Shown here one piece after another: positions 8,942-17,643 of a stretch of 64,000 bases of DNA. The stretch spans positions 558,001 through 622,000 of the forward strand of contig NZ_JADFTZ010000001.1 of assembly GCF_015223105.1 (NCBI RefSeq), given 5' to 3'. The number at the start of each line of letters is the position of its first letter. Within the stretch, counting starts at the first letter, position 1. The notes beneath the pieces were generated by a model. That model saw nothing but the letters and a program-made list of their open reading frames with translations. It had not been told where the DNA came from and ran no database searches. A program made the position numbers and the translations under genes. This DNA comes from Flavobacterium proteolyticum (GTDB lineage: Bacteria > Bacteroidota > Bacteroidia > Flavobacteriales > Flavobacteriaceae).

Positions 8942-10648
8942 TTAATTTGTGTTTTCTAATTTTTCAATGTAATAATTAGGAGAAAGTCCGGTTTGCTTTT
9001 TAAAAACGCGAACTAGCGTATTAGCGTCTTTATAACCTACTTCTTCTGCGATGGCTTGCAAAGTATATTTACGGAAATAAGGAGCATCTTTCAGCTTTTG
9101 AAGTACATAATGAATTCGTAATTCTTGAGTATATTCTGAAAAGGTTTTTTGCATTACCTGATTGAAATATTGAGATAAATAAGCCGTATTGGTATTCAAT
9201 TTTTTTGCCACAAAAGCCAACTTGAAGTTAGGATCTAGAAAAGTTTCCTTTTGCTCTAACTTTTTTAAACCTAATGCAAATTTTTCAATAAGCTCTTCAT
9301 CGAGTGTTTGTTTTGGTTGCGGTTCAGTTTTATCAATTTGCTGAATACTAATTTCTGAAGTTTTAGATTCTTTTAGATTTTGGATAATCTTTAAAAATCG
9401 ATAATGCTTTTCTTTCTGATTTTTGTAATAATAATAAAAACTATAAATCACCACAGCAAAAAGAATCAAAATACCAAAAAGTGAAATTTTAAAATAATTC
9501 TTAGAAGCGATAATATTCTTAGATTCTTCTTTTATTATGTTTAAATCATAGTTGTGTAGAAAATTTAAAGATTTACTTTTTATTCCTTCAATTGACTGAA
9601 TTAATTCTAAACTTTTTTGGGCGTAGCGATACGCATTTTTAGTGTCATTTTTCTCATTATAACATTGTGTCATAATGTTATAGGTCATTAATAAATTTTC
9701 TTTGGAAACCTTAGTTATTTGATAACTTTCAACATATTTATTACAATAAAAAAGTGCAGAATCAACTTGTTTTAAATGATGGAAACAATCGGCCATTCCT
9801 AAATCAAACAACTGTTCTGTTCTTATATTATCCTGAATAATAGGATACTTTTTTCTCTTTCTATATAACGACAATGATTTCTCATAATTTCCTGCTAAAG
9901 CGGCACTTTTTGCCTCGCGCATACTCAACAATGCTTTTGTGTACTCAGGTTGAAAATTATCTTGTAACATCATTGTTGCTGCTACATTAAAGTAGTGATT
10001 AGCCGAATCTAACAACACTATTTTCTTCGTCTGAATGTAATACTTTTGATAGGCCTCACCAATAATATTATACTTATCAGCAAACAATTTTTTGTTCATT
10101 ACTTTTTTTTCACCAACTCCCAATTTTAAGTGATGAGAAGTTTTCAATTCTCTCTTTAACAAAGCAATTCCATTTACATAATCGCCCATAGCTACTTTTA
10201 TGGAACCATATTGTTCGTTGAAATGATTATTAGGTACGCTTGTTTTATATTTATCAAGATAAAACAAAGCCATGTCGTACTCTCCTAAATTTTTATGGAT
10301 ATAAAAAAGTTTGTTGACACACATTCCAAGCAAATCTTGATACACTTTGCTTGATTTATCCATCTTACTTTTTTCAATGCTCTCTATTAATGCTATTAAA
10401 AGTTTCTTAGACTGAATAAACTCAGACTTATTATAAAAGAAATTGGCCACATAATATTTGCCATAAAAACGAAATAACTCATTTTTAGAATTACTAATTT
10501 CCAAGGCTTCGGCATACGCTTTTTCAGGATTTGAAATGAGGTTTTCCTGAATACTTCTGGTTCTACTAATTTCTGATTCACTCAATTCTTGAGCAAACAT
10601 CAAATTAATAAATGATAATAGTATAATAGAAAAAGTAAATTTGTACAT
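8942..10648 (-). CDS. membrane-anchored TPR/AraC-type transcriptional regulator
   Basis: A 568-residue protein with a signal-like N-terminus (MYKFTFSIILLSFINLMFAQ), a long alpha-helical region with TPR character at about 30-370, one transmembrane helix near 384-405 (LFGILILFAVVIYSFYYYY), a Lys-rich linker, and an AraC-family DNA-binding domain at about 465-565 with two helix-turn-helix units (TNTAYLSQYFNQ; LQAIAEEVGYKDANTLVRVF). The layout puts TPRs in the periplasm and the HTH in the cytoplasm. No two-component or sugar-binding domain is visible. It lies 145 bases upstream of the T9SS FN3 gene, which may be its target. Confidence 0.85.
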   Translation of the reverse strand: MYKFTFSIILLSFINLMFAQELSESEISRTRSIQENLISNPEKAYAEALEISNSKNELFRFYGKYYVANFFYNKSEFIQSKKLLIALIESIEKSKMDKSSKVYQDLLGMCVNKLFYIHKNLGEYDMALFYLDKYKTSVPNNHFNEQYGSIKVAMGDYVNGIALLKRELKTSHHLKLGVGEKKVMNKKLFADKYNIIGEAYQKYYIQTKKIVLLDSANHYFNVAATMMLQDNFQPEYTKALLSMREAKSAALAGNYEKSLSLYRKRKKYPIIQDNIRTEQLFDLGMADCFHHLKQVDSALFYCNKYVESYQITKVSKENLLMTYNIMTQCYNEKNDTKNAYRYAQKSLELIQSIEGIKSKSLNFLHNYDLNIIKEESKNIIASKNYFKISLFGILILFAVVIYSFYYYYKNQKEKHYRFLKIIQNLKESKTSEISIQQIDKTEPQPKQTLDEELIEKFALGLKKLEQKETFLDPNFKLAFVAKKLNTNTAYLSQYFNQVMQKTFSEYTQELRIHYVLQKLKDAPYFRKYTLQAIAEEVGYKDANTLVRVFKKQTGLSPNYYIEKLENTN

Positions 10649-10784
10649 CTTGAAAAATTGGGGCTCAACTTAAAATTATAGCCCGCTAAAATAAGAATAA
10701 AACTACATGATTTTAAAATTATTCAAAAGATTAACTTTTCTATTTTCAAATAGTTTTGTCTAAACTAAGAATTTCTAGTAAAGA

Positions 10785-10817
10785 AAAATCCCAAACTCTT
10801 TTGGAATTTGGGATTTT
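10785..10817 (-). terminator. Rho-independent terminator of sucB
   Basis: An 11-bp stem (AAAATCCCAAA with TTTGGGATTTT) just after the sucB stop on the minus strand, followed by T-rich sequence. Its left flank and arm are identical over 27 bases to the terminator at 5143-5169. Confidence 0.85.
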
Positions 10818-10858
10818 GTTATTTAGAATCTGAAACAAGTTCAGATTGACAAAGTCAT

Positions 10859-12076
10859 TTATAATTCTAACGCTTTTTTCACATTTCCACCCATTAAAAT
10901 TTCAGCTGGGTTTTCTAATGCTTCTTTCACCGCTACTAAGAATCCTACTGACTCACGTCCGTCGATGATTCTGTGGTCGTATGATAAGGCTACATACATT
11001 ACTGGAGCAATTACGATTTGACCATTTTTAACGATAGCTCTATCCACTACATTGTGCATTCCTAAAATACCTGATTGTGGAGGATTGATGATTGGTGTAG
11101 ATAACATACTTCCGAAAACACCACCATTTGAAATTGTGAATGTCCCACCAGTCATTTCGTCTACGGTGATTTGTCCGTCACGAGCTCTTAAAGCTAATCT
11201 TTTGATTTCTGCTTCAACACCTCTGAACGATAATGTTTCTGCATTTCTCATAACTGGAACCATTAATCCTTTTGGACCAGAAACCGCTACTGAAATATCG
11301 CAGAAGTCGTAAGAAATTTTCTCTTGACCATCAATCATAGAGTTTACATCTGGATACAATTGTAAAGCACGAGTTACCGCTTTAGTAAAGAACGACATAA
11401 AGCCTAATCCTAAACCATGTTTCGCTTTAAACTCTTCTTTATATTGATCACGAATAGCATAAATTGCAGACATATCTACTTCATTGAAAGTAGTTAACAT
11501 TGCTGTTTCGTTTTTAGCAGACACTAAACGCTCAGCAACTTTTCTACGTAACATAGAAAGTTTTGTTCTTTCTGTCCCGCGGTTTCCTCCTGTTGGAGTT
11601 CCCATTGATGGCACAGCGTTTACAGCGTCATCTTTAGTGATTCTTCCACCTTTACCTGTTCCTACAATTGCAGAAGGCTCGATGTTTTTTTCTTCTAATA
11701 TTTTTCTAGCTGCCGGAGATGGCGCTTGCGTTGCATACGTTTTTTCTGCTACTGGAGCTGCTTTTGGAGCCTCAGCTTTAGGCGCTTCAACTGCTTTTGC
11801 TTCTTCTTTTACTGGAGCTGCACCACCTTCTGGTTTTGCTGCACCTGTATCGATTAAACAAACTACAGCACCAACCGCTACTGCATCACCTTCTTCTGCT
11901 TTTAATGTAATGATTCCGCTTGCTTCAGCTGGTAATTCTAATGTTGCTTTATCTGAATCAACCTCAGCAATCGCTTGGTCTTTTTCTACATAATCACCAT
12001 CTTTTACTAACCATGTAGCAATTTCTACTTCTTTAATTGATTCCCCTGGAGAAGGGACTTTCATTTCTAAAATCAT
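10859..12076 (-). CDS. sucB: 2-oxoglutarate dehydrogenase E2, dihydrolipoyl succinyltransferase
   Basis: The E2 core of the 2-oxoglutarate dehydrogenase complex, which passes the succinyl group from lipoate to CoA in the TCA cycle. The 405 residues comprise a lipoyl domain with the lipoylated Lys43 in DSDKATLE, an Ala/Pro/Glu-rich linker, a peripheral-subunit-binding domain at about 119-149 (SPAARKILEE...GKGGRITKDD) and a catalytic domain ending with SYDHRIIDGRES, carrying His368 and Asp372. It lies 59 bases after sucA on the same strand. Confidence 0.97.
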   Translation of the reverse strand: MILEMKVPSPGESIKEVEIATWLVKDGDYVEKDQAIAEVDSDKATLELPAEASGIITLKAEEGDAVAVGAVVCLIDTGAAKPEGGAAPVKEEAKAVEAPKAEAPKAAPVAEKTYATQAPSPAARKILEEKNIEPSAIVGTGKGGRITKDDAVNAVPSMGTPTGGNRGTERTKLSMLRRKVAERLVSAKNETAMLTTFNEVDMSAIYAIRDQYKEEFKAKHGLGLGFMSFFTKAVTRALQLYPDVNSMIDGQEKISYDFCDISVAVSGPKGLMVPVMRNAETLSFRGVEAEIKRLALRARDGQITVDEMTGGTFTISNGGVFGSMLSTPIINPPQSGILGMHNVVDRAIVKNGQIVIAPVMYVALSYDHRIIDGRESVGFLVAVKEALENPAEILMGGNVKKALEL

Positions 12077-12097
12077 ATCTTTTTATTTAAAAAGTTT

Positions 12098-12120
12098 ACC
12101 CTTTGACAAGCTCAGGGTGA
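12098..12120. repeat. short palindromic intergenic repeat related to CCCTTCGACAAGCTCAGGG
   Basis: The sucA-sucB gap contains CCCTTTGACAAGCTCAGGG, an imperfect hairpin (CCC/GGG and TGA/TCA pairs). From memory this is a variant of a short palindrome dispersed through many bacterial genomes. Here it could modulate sucB transcription or translation. Confidence 0.5.
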
Positions 12121-12135
12121 TAATTGAGTTGTTTT

Positions 12136-14907
12136 TTATTGAAATAATTTTTTATCAAATACCATAGCGATTGCATTAGCATGACGTTTTTTAGAACGCT
12201 CATAACTTCCTGCTGCTGGTGCACTGTATGCTTTTGGCGATGCTAATCTTAATTTTACTAAATCAAAATTCATTAACATATAACCATAAGCGCCCATGTT
12301 TTTAGGTTCTTCTTGTGCCCAAACGTAATCATCCACATTTGGATAACTGTCGATAATCGCTTTGATTTGGTCAACTGCTAATGGGAACAATTGTTCTAAA
12401 CGAACTACTGCTACATCATTTCTACCTAATTCAGCACGTTTTGCAATGATATCATAATAGAATTTACCTGTACAGAAAACCAACGTTTTGATTGCTTTTT
12501 TATCTGCAACATTTGGATCGTCTAATACTTCTTGGAATTGTCCGTTTGCTAAATCATCCATTGAAGAAACCACATCTGGATGACGCAATAAACTCTTTGG
12601 AGAGAATACTACTAATGGCTTACGGAATTCTGTTTTTAATTGTCTTCTCATTAAGTGGAAGAAGTTGGCTGGCGTAGTTACATCGGCAATATACATGTTG
12701 TGTTTTGCACATAATTGTAAGTAACGCTCCATACGTGCTGATGAGTGTTCTGCTCCTTGGTTTTCATAACCATGAGGCAACAACATTACCAATCCGTTTT
12801 GGTTGTTCCATTTATCTTCACCTGCTGAGATGTATTGGTCAATCATAATTTGAGCTCCGTTAGAGAAATCTCCAAACTGTGCTTCCCAAATTACTAAAGA
12901 TTTTGGTGATGCTAAGGCATATCCGTATTCAAAACCTAAAACCCCATATTCTGAAAGGTGCGAATTGTAGATATAAAAGTTTCCTTTTTTATCTTTTATT
13001 TTATCTAAAAGAATTACTTCTTCTTCCGAATCTTCTACTTTAACTACAGCATGACGGTGTGAGAATGTTCCACGTTCCACGTCTTGCCCAGAAATACGCA
13101 CGTCAAAACCTTCTTTCAGTAAGGAACCATAAGCTAATAATTCGCCCATAGCCCAATCTAATTTATTGGTTTCCACCATGTTTTTTCTATCACCAATTAA
13201 CTTCGTAATCTTACTGATGAATTTCTTATCAGCAGGAAGTTCAGTAATAGTTTTAGCAATTTCAGCTAATTGATTCTTATCAAATTTAGTGTCAAATTTT
13301 TGAAGCATTACATCATCATCAACTTGTTTGTAACCTTCCCATTCATTTTCCATGAACGGCGTAATTACAGTTAAGTCTTTTTTACGAGAGGCTTCTAAAT
13401 TCTCATCTAACTTTGATTTGTAAGCTTCTTCCAATTCTTTTACAAAACCAGCAGAAATAATGTTTTCCTGAATTAATTTTTCAGCATATAAATCTCTTGG
13501 ATTTTTGTGTTTTGAAATTGCTTTGTATAAAATTGGTTGGGTAAAACGAGGCTCATCACCTTCGTTGTGACCGTATTTTCTATATCCTAATAAATCGATG
13601 AAAACATCTCCACCAAATTCCATACGATAATCTAAAGCAAACAACATCGCGTGAACTACTGCTTCTGCATCATCTGCATTTACGTGTAAAACTGGTGACA
13701 AAGTTACTTTCGCGATATCCGTACAATACGTTGACGAACGTGCATCTAAATAGTTAGTTGTAAATCCAACTTGGTTATTGATTACTAAATGGATAGTTCC
13801 ACCTGTTTTGTAACCATCTAACTTCGCCATTTGAATGATTTCATAAACAATACCTTGACCAGCTACAGCGGCATCACCGTGAACAGCGATTGGTAATACT
13901 TTTGAAAAATCGTCAGCGAAATATCTATCTTGTTTTGCTCTTGTGATACCTTCAATAACAGCACCTACTGTTTCTAAGTGCGAAGGGTTTGGAGCTAAAT
14001 TTAAGTTGATTTTTTTACCTGAATCGGTTAATCTATCTGAAGTTAACCCTAAGTGGTATTTAACGTCACCATCAAAGTTAGCGTCTTCGTCATAGTCTTT
14101 TCCGTCGAATTCAGAGAAAATATTTTGAGTGTTTTTTCCAAAGATGTTTGCCAAAACATTCAAACGGCCTCTGTGTGCCATTCCCATTACGAATTGCTCT
14201 ACTCCTCTATCAGCAGCACCTTCAATTAAAGCATCTAAGGCAGGAATTGCCGCCTCACAACCTTCTAATGAGAAACGTTTTTGACCTACGTATTTAGTAT
14301 GCAAGAAGTTCTCGAAAGAAACGGCTTCGTTTAATTTCCTAAGGATGTGTTTCTTTTGGTCAGCCGAAAAATTAGGTTGGTTATCGTTAATATCTAAGCG
14401 ATTTTTAATCCATTCTTGAACTTTTGGATCACGAATGTACATGAATTCCACTCCGATTGACTGACAGTAAACATTTTCTAGATGTTTGATAATATCAGCT
14501 AACGAACTTGGTTTCATGTTTACCATTTTAGCAGCATCAAAAACGGTATTTAAATCCGCTTGAGATAATCCAAAATTTTCCAAAGCTAAAGAAGGTCCGT
14601 GAACTCTTCTATCTCTAACCGGATTTGTTTTAGTGAATAAGTGTCCGCGAGTTCTATATCCTTCAATTAATTTAAGAACATTGAACTCTTTTTGCATTTT
14701 TTCAGAAATTTCACCTGAATCACCCGAAGCTACATAAGCAATTTGCTGAGCAACTTCTTCTGAACCATAATTGGCTTGTGCAAAATCAAATCCTTGAAAA
14801 AAACTTCTCCAGCTTGGCTCTACGCTATCTGGATTTTGTAAATATTGTTCGTATAAATCGGCAAAGAAAGCCGTATGTGCAGCGTTTAAAAAGGAAAACC
14901 TATCCAT
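12136..14907 (-). CDS. sucA: 2-oxoglutarate dehydrogenase E1 component
   Basis: Thiamine-diphosphate enzyme that decarboxylates 2-oxoglutarate and hands the succinyl group to SucB. It shows the E1o N-terminal block (FLNAAHTAFFADLYEQYL), the GMAHRGRLNVLAN motif, the His-containing HGDAAVAGQGIVYE block for cofactor binding, the YRKYGHNEGDEP motif and the C-terminal VWAQEEPKNMGAYGY block. I start it at the ATG at 14905-14907 (923 residues). An in-frame TTG 14 codons upstream lies inside the -7 promoter box and cannot be the start of the main transcript. Confidence 0.96.
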   Translation of the reverse strand: MDRFSFLNAAHTAFFADLYEQYLQNPDSVEPSWRSFFQGFDFAQANYGSEEVAQQIAYVASGDSGEISEKMQKEFNVLKLIEGYRTRGHLFTKTNPVRDRRVHGPSLALENFGLSQADLNTVFDAAKMVNMKPSSLADIIKHLENVYCQSIGVEFMYIRDPKVQEWIKNRLDINDNQPNFSADQKKHILRKLNEAVSFENFLHTKYVGQKRFSLEGCEAAIPALDALIEGAADRGVEQFVMGMAHRGRLNVLANIFGKNTQNIFSEFDGKDYDEDANFDGDVKYHLGLTSDRLTDSGKKINLNLAPNPSHLETVGAVIEGITRAKQDRYFADDFSKVLPIAVHGDAAVAGQGIVYEIIQMAKLDGYKTGGTIHLVINNQVGFTTNYLDARSSTYCTDIAKVTLSPVLHVNADDAEAVVHAMLFALDYRMEFGGDVFIDLLGYRKYGHNEGDEPRFTQPILYKAISKHKNPRDLYAEKLIQENIISAGFVKELEEAYKSKLDENLEASRKKDLTVITPFMENEWEGYKQVDDDVMLQKFDTKFDKNQLAEIAKTITELPADKKFISKITKLIGDRKNMVETNKLDWAMGELLAYGSLLKEGFDVRISGQDVERGTFSHRHAVVKVEDSEEEVILLDKIKDKKGNFYIYNSHLSEYGVLGFEYGYALASPKSLVIWEAQFGDFSNGAQIMIDQYISAGEDKWNNQNGLVMLLPHGYENQGAEHSSARMERYLQLCAKHNMYIADVTTPANFFHLMRRQLKTEFRKPLVVFSPKSLLRHPDVVSSMDDLANGQFQEVLDDPNVADKKAIKTLVFCTGKFYYDIIAKRAELGRNDVAVVRLEQLFPLAVDQIKAIIDSYPNVDDYVWAQEEPKNMGAYGYMLMNFDLVKLRLASPKAYSAPAAGSYERSKKRHANAIAMVFDKKLFQ

Positions 14908-14946
14908 AGTGTGTTGTCTAAAAGACCTTTTAATTAAAAATTTACG

Positions 14947-14978
14947 CAAAAGTAAAACATTTTATGATAATCTTTCAA
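14947..14978 (-). promoter_or_regulatory. promoter of sucAB
   Basis: On the minus strand TTG (14976-14978), 21 bases, then TACTTTTG (14947-14954), a full match to TAnnTTTG. Transcription should start near 14940, about 35 bases ahead of the ATG at 14907. Confidence 0.8.
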
Positions 14979-15022
14979 GGATTTTTATACTTTTATAACA
15001 TTAATTTTTTCAAAATGGAATT

Positions 15023-15568
15023 ATGAAAAAGAATTTCGTAATAAATTTAACATTTTTGTTAACTATTGTGGTTTTATTTAGTTTTAAACCTGAAATTTAT
15101 GCACAAGAAAATACCGAAAATAAAACAAAAAGTGATTTTTGGAAACATGTTCAATTTGGTGGCGGATTAGGTTTAGGCTTTGGAAGCGGATATGCTGATA
15201 TAATGGTAGCGCCAAGCGCTATTTACAATTTTAACGACTATGTAGCATTAGGTTTAGGAGCACAATACAGTTATGTAAAACAACGTGATTTTTACAATGC
15301 CAATATGTATGGAGGAAGTTTAATTGCTTTATTCAATCCTATCGAAGAAATTCAAATTTCTACCGAATTAGAACAATTAAGAGTGAATAGAACTTTTAAT
15401 GATTCTTTCGGAAACGATACTCAAGATTTTTGGAATACGGCTTTGTTTTTAGGAGCAGGATATCGCAATGAAAACATAACTTTAGGAATTCGTTATAACA
15501 TTCTGCATCGTGATAGAGATAATATTTATGCGGAACCATTTATGCCTTTCGTAAGGATATTTTTCTAA
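15023..15568 (+). CDS. small outer-membrane beta-barrel-like protein
   Basis: A 181-residue exported protein: signal peptide at about 1-27 (ending ...EIYAQ), then alternating amphipathic strands with glycine-rich turns (GGGLGLGFGSGYADI) and a C-terminal aromatic Phe (FVRIFF), a common feature of outer-membrane barrels. It is divergent from sucA. From memory, homologues in flavobacterial genomes are sometimes labelled alpha-ketoglutarate decarboxylase; nothing in the sequence supports an enzyme. The stop overlaps the stop of the convergent gene by four bases. Confidence 0.75.
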   Translation: MKKNFVINLTFLLTIVVLFSFKPEIYAQENTENKTKSDFWKHVQFGGGLGLGFGSGYADIMVAPSAIYNFNDYVALGLGAQYSYVKQRDFYNANMYGGSLIALFNPIEEIQISTELEQLRVNRTFNDSFGNDTQDFWNTALFLGAGYRNENITLGIRYNILHRDRDNIYAEPFMPFVRIFF

Positions 15569-15915
15569 TACTTATTACGAAACCAAACCTTTTGCCATTC
15601 GCGTTTTAACACTAAAAAAGTAACTTGTTCCGATAATTCTACCAAATCAGAACCATCTAATTTTTTAATTTGTTCTTCCGGTACGTCAATGATGTAGAGT
15701 AAATTCAAGTATTCAGCAAATTTGTATTGAATGAGTTTATAAATTTTCTCTTGAACCAAATTCTTAAATTCAAATGGAAAAATACTTGATGGCACATCTA
15801 AAGATTCATTCGCCAAAGCAAAATCTTTATTTACTTGCTCAATCAATTTGAAATACAAATGTTCTTCTTCGGCTTGCGAAATTAAGGCATCAATATTTGC
15901 TGGTGGATTATACAT
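15565..15915 (-). CDS. conserved hypothetical protein next to polyprenyl synthase
   Basis: A 116-residue, mostly helical, acidic cytoplasmic protein that I do not recognise. It begins MYNPPANIDALISQAEEE and has a conserved-looking end, REWQKVWFRNKY. The start lies 8 bases inside the upstream prenyl synthase gene, so the two are coupled, and the end overlaps the convergent barrel gene by four bases. Its coupling suggests a shared transcript rather than a proven shared function. Confidence 0.75.
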   Translation of the reverse strand: MYNPPANIDALISQAEEEHLYFKLIEQVNKDFALANESLDVPSSIFPFEFKNLVQEKIYKLIQYKFAEYLNLLYIIDVPEEQIKKLDGSDLVELSEQVTFLVLKREWQKVWFRNKY

Positions 15916-16882
15916 TTCTTCCCATTAAATTCTCTCCAAAAGCTTTTAAGATAGCTTTCTTTTCAGCTTCGATATCCATTTTTTCTAGAGTTTCAAAAGC
16001 TTTGAAAGTAAAATCTTGAATAGCTTTTTTGGTAGCTTCGCTAGCTCCAGAAGCATTAAAAATTCCTTTTACAGATTCTATTTTATCTTTATTATCTGTT
16101 GGTTGAATCGAAAACAAATGCAACAATTGTTGTTTTTCTTCTGGTTTTGAAAACTCAATAGCTTTTAAGTACAAATAGGTTTTTTTGTTTTCAATAATAT
16201 CTCCACCCACTTGTTTTCCAAAAGTTTCTGGATTACCAAAAGCATCTAAATAATCATCTTGTAATTGGAAAGCTATTCCTAAATTCAATCCGAAATCATA
16301 AATCAAATCCGCATTTTCATCTGAAGTTTCGGCAACTATTGCCCCCATTTTCATGGCGGCACCAACTAAAACAGCAGTTTTATATTCAATCATTTTTAAA
16401 TATTCTGGAATCGTAACATCGTCACGCGTTTCAAAATCCACATCATATTGTTGGCCTTCGCAAACTTCTAAAGCTGTTTTACTGAACAATTTCGCCAATG
16501 CTTGAAAAATTTTTGGCTCATAATTTTCAAAGAATTGATACGCTAAAATCAGCATTGCATCACCCGATAAAATTCCCGTATTCAAATCCCATTTTTCATG
16601 AACGGTTTGATTACCTCTTCTCAATGGCGCATCGTCCATAATATCATCGTGAATTAATGAAAAATTATGAAACACCTCAACCGCAGTTGCTGCCGGAATC
16701 GCTTTTTCGCAATCTACATTAAAAACTTCGCTTGCCATTAAGGTCAAAACGGGACGCATTCTTTTTCCTCCAAGCGATAAAATATACTCGATAGGTTCGT
16801 ATAAATTTTTAGGTTCTTTATTGGAAACAATTTGCGTAAAATGATTGGCTATTTTCTCCTGATAGTACGATATAGAATGCAT
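15908..16882 (-). CDS. polyprenyl (probably geranylgeranyl-type) diphosphate synthase
   Basis: A 324-residue all-helical trans-prenyl transferase that extends an allylic diphosphate with isopentenyl diphosphate. The first Asp-rich motif is LIHDDIMDDAPLRRG (Asp79, Asp80, Asp83) without the two-residue insertion of bacterial farnesyl synthases; the second is FQLQDDYLD. The residue five places before the first motif is Phe74, an aromatic position that in this family tends to limit chain length, so a C15-C20 product is more likely than a long quinone side chain. This is inference. It precedes the coupled 116-residue protein. Confidence 0.87.
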   Translation of the reverse strand: MHSISYYQEKIANHFTQIVSNKEPKNLYEPIEYILSLGGKRMRPVLTLMASEVFNVDCEKAIPAATAVEVFHNFSLIHDDIMDDAPLRRGNQTVHEKWDLNTGILSGDAMLILAYQFFENYEPKIFQALAKLFSKTALEVCEGQQYDVDFETRDDVTIPEYLKMIEYKTAVLVGAAMKMGAIVAETSDENADLIYDFGLNLGIAFQLQDDYLDAFGNPETFGKQVGGDIIENKKTYLYLKAIEFSKPEEKQQLLHLFSIQPTDNKDKIESVKGIFNASGASEATKKAIQDFTFKAFETLEKMDIEAEKKAILKAFGENLMGRNV

Positions 16883-16961
16883 TATTTGAATTTTTTGCTA
16901 AAATACTTCAATATTCTGAAACGACACGAATATATCAAATGTTAAATTTATGTAAAAACAA

Positions 16962-16991
16962 TGGAAACTATTTTGGTGTTAAAAGTTTCCA
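16962..16991. promoter_or_regulatory. candidate TetR operator palindrome
   Basis: TGGAAACT (16962-16969) and AGTTTCCA (16984-16991) form a perfect 8-bp inverted repeat with a 14-base spacer. It encloses the -33 element and ends three bases before the -7 box of the efflux operon, the expected place for an autorepressor site. Confidence 0.6.
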
Positions 16992-17002
16992 ACATACATT
17001 TG
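16972..17002 (+). promoter_or_regulatory. promoter of the TetR-RND efflux operon
   Basis: TTTG (16972-16975), 19 bases, then TACATTTG (16995-17002), matching the Bacteroidetes consensus. Transcription should start near 17008, which fixes the TetR start at 17041 or 17044 rather than at the far-upstream ATG at 16939. Confidence 0.78.
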
Positions 17003-17040
17003 TACCCGAAAATAAAATCCAAAAAAGCGATTTTACTGAA

Positions 17041-17640
17041 ATGATGAAAGAAAAAATTATAAATAAAGCAAAAGAAATGTTTTTGAGACTTGGTTTCAAG
17101 AGCATTACTATGGATGATATTGCTTGTGAAATGTGTATTTCGAAAAAAACGATTTACAAGTATTTCAGCAACAAAGATGTTTTAATTGAACAAAGTGTTG
17201 AAATGGTTCACAAAGAAGTTCATGAAACGATTGACCAAATTGTAGCTAAAAACTTTAACGCAATTGAAGAAAATTTCGAAATTAAAAGAATGTTTAGAGA
17301 AATGTTCAAATCAGCTGAATCATCTCCAATTTATCAGTTAAAAAAGCACTATCCAGAAATTTACGACAAAGTACTAACCCAACAAGTAAGCATTTGCGAA
17401 GATTGTTTTAGACAAAACATCATAAAAGGTATTAACGAAGGTTTGTATCGAGAAAACTTAGACATCGACAATTATGTTAAGTTTTATTATACGTTAATCT
17501 TCAATATCAACGAAAATACGATGTTAGAAAATGACGCACATGAATTAGAAGTAAAAGCTTTGGAATATCACATTAGAGCAATGGCAACATTAGCTGGAAT
17601 TATAGAATTAGAAAAACACCTTAAAAATCCAATTATATAA
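17041..17640 (+). CDS. TetR/AcrR family repressor of efflux operon
   Basis: A 199-200 residue regulator. The N-terminal DNA-binding domain is typical: IINKAKEMFLRLGFKSITM followed by the helix-turn-helix IACEMCISKKTIYKYFSNKD. The C-terminal half is a helical ligand and dimer domain. The frame is open up to 16939, but that longer start lies ahead of the promoter, so I use the ATG pair at 17041/17044. It is the first gene of an operon with a TolC-type protein three bases downstream and probably represses it in the absence of an efflux substrate. Confidence 0.88.
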   Translation: MMKEKIINKAKEMFLRLGFKSITMDDIACEMCISKKTIYKYFSNKDVLIEQSVEMVHKEVHETIDQIVAKNFNAIEENFEIKRMFREMFKSAESSPIYQLKKHYPEIYDKVLTQQVSICEDCFRQNIIKGINEGLYRENLDIDNYVKFYYTLIFNINENTMLENDAHELEVKALEYHIRAMATLAGIIELEKHLKNPII

Positions 17641-17643
17641 ACA

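Noticed and set aside
14905..14949. Longer sucA beginning at the TTG at 14949
   Set aside because: That TTG is the last part of the -7 box TACTTTTG, so it cannot lie in the transcript; the ATG at 14907 begins the conserved E1 N-terminus.
16939..17040. Longer TetR protein beginning at the ATG at 16939
   Set aside because: The extra 34 codons span the operator-like palindrome and the promoter; the conserved TetR domain starts after 17041.
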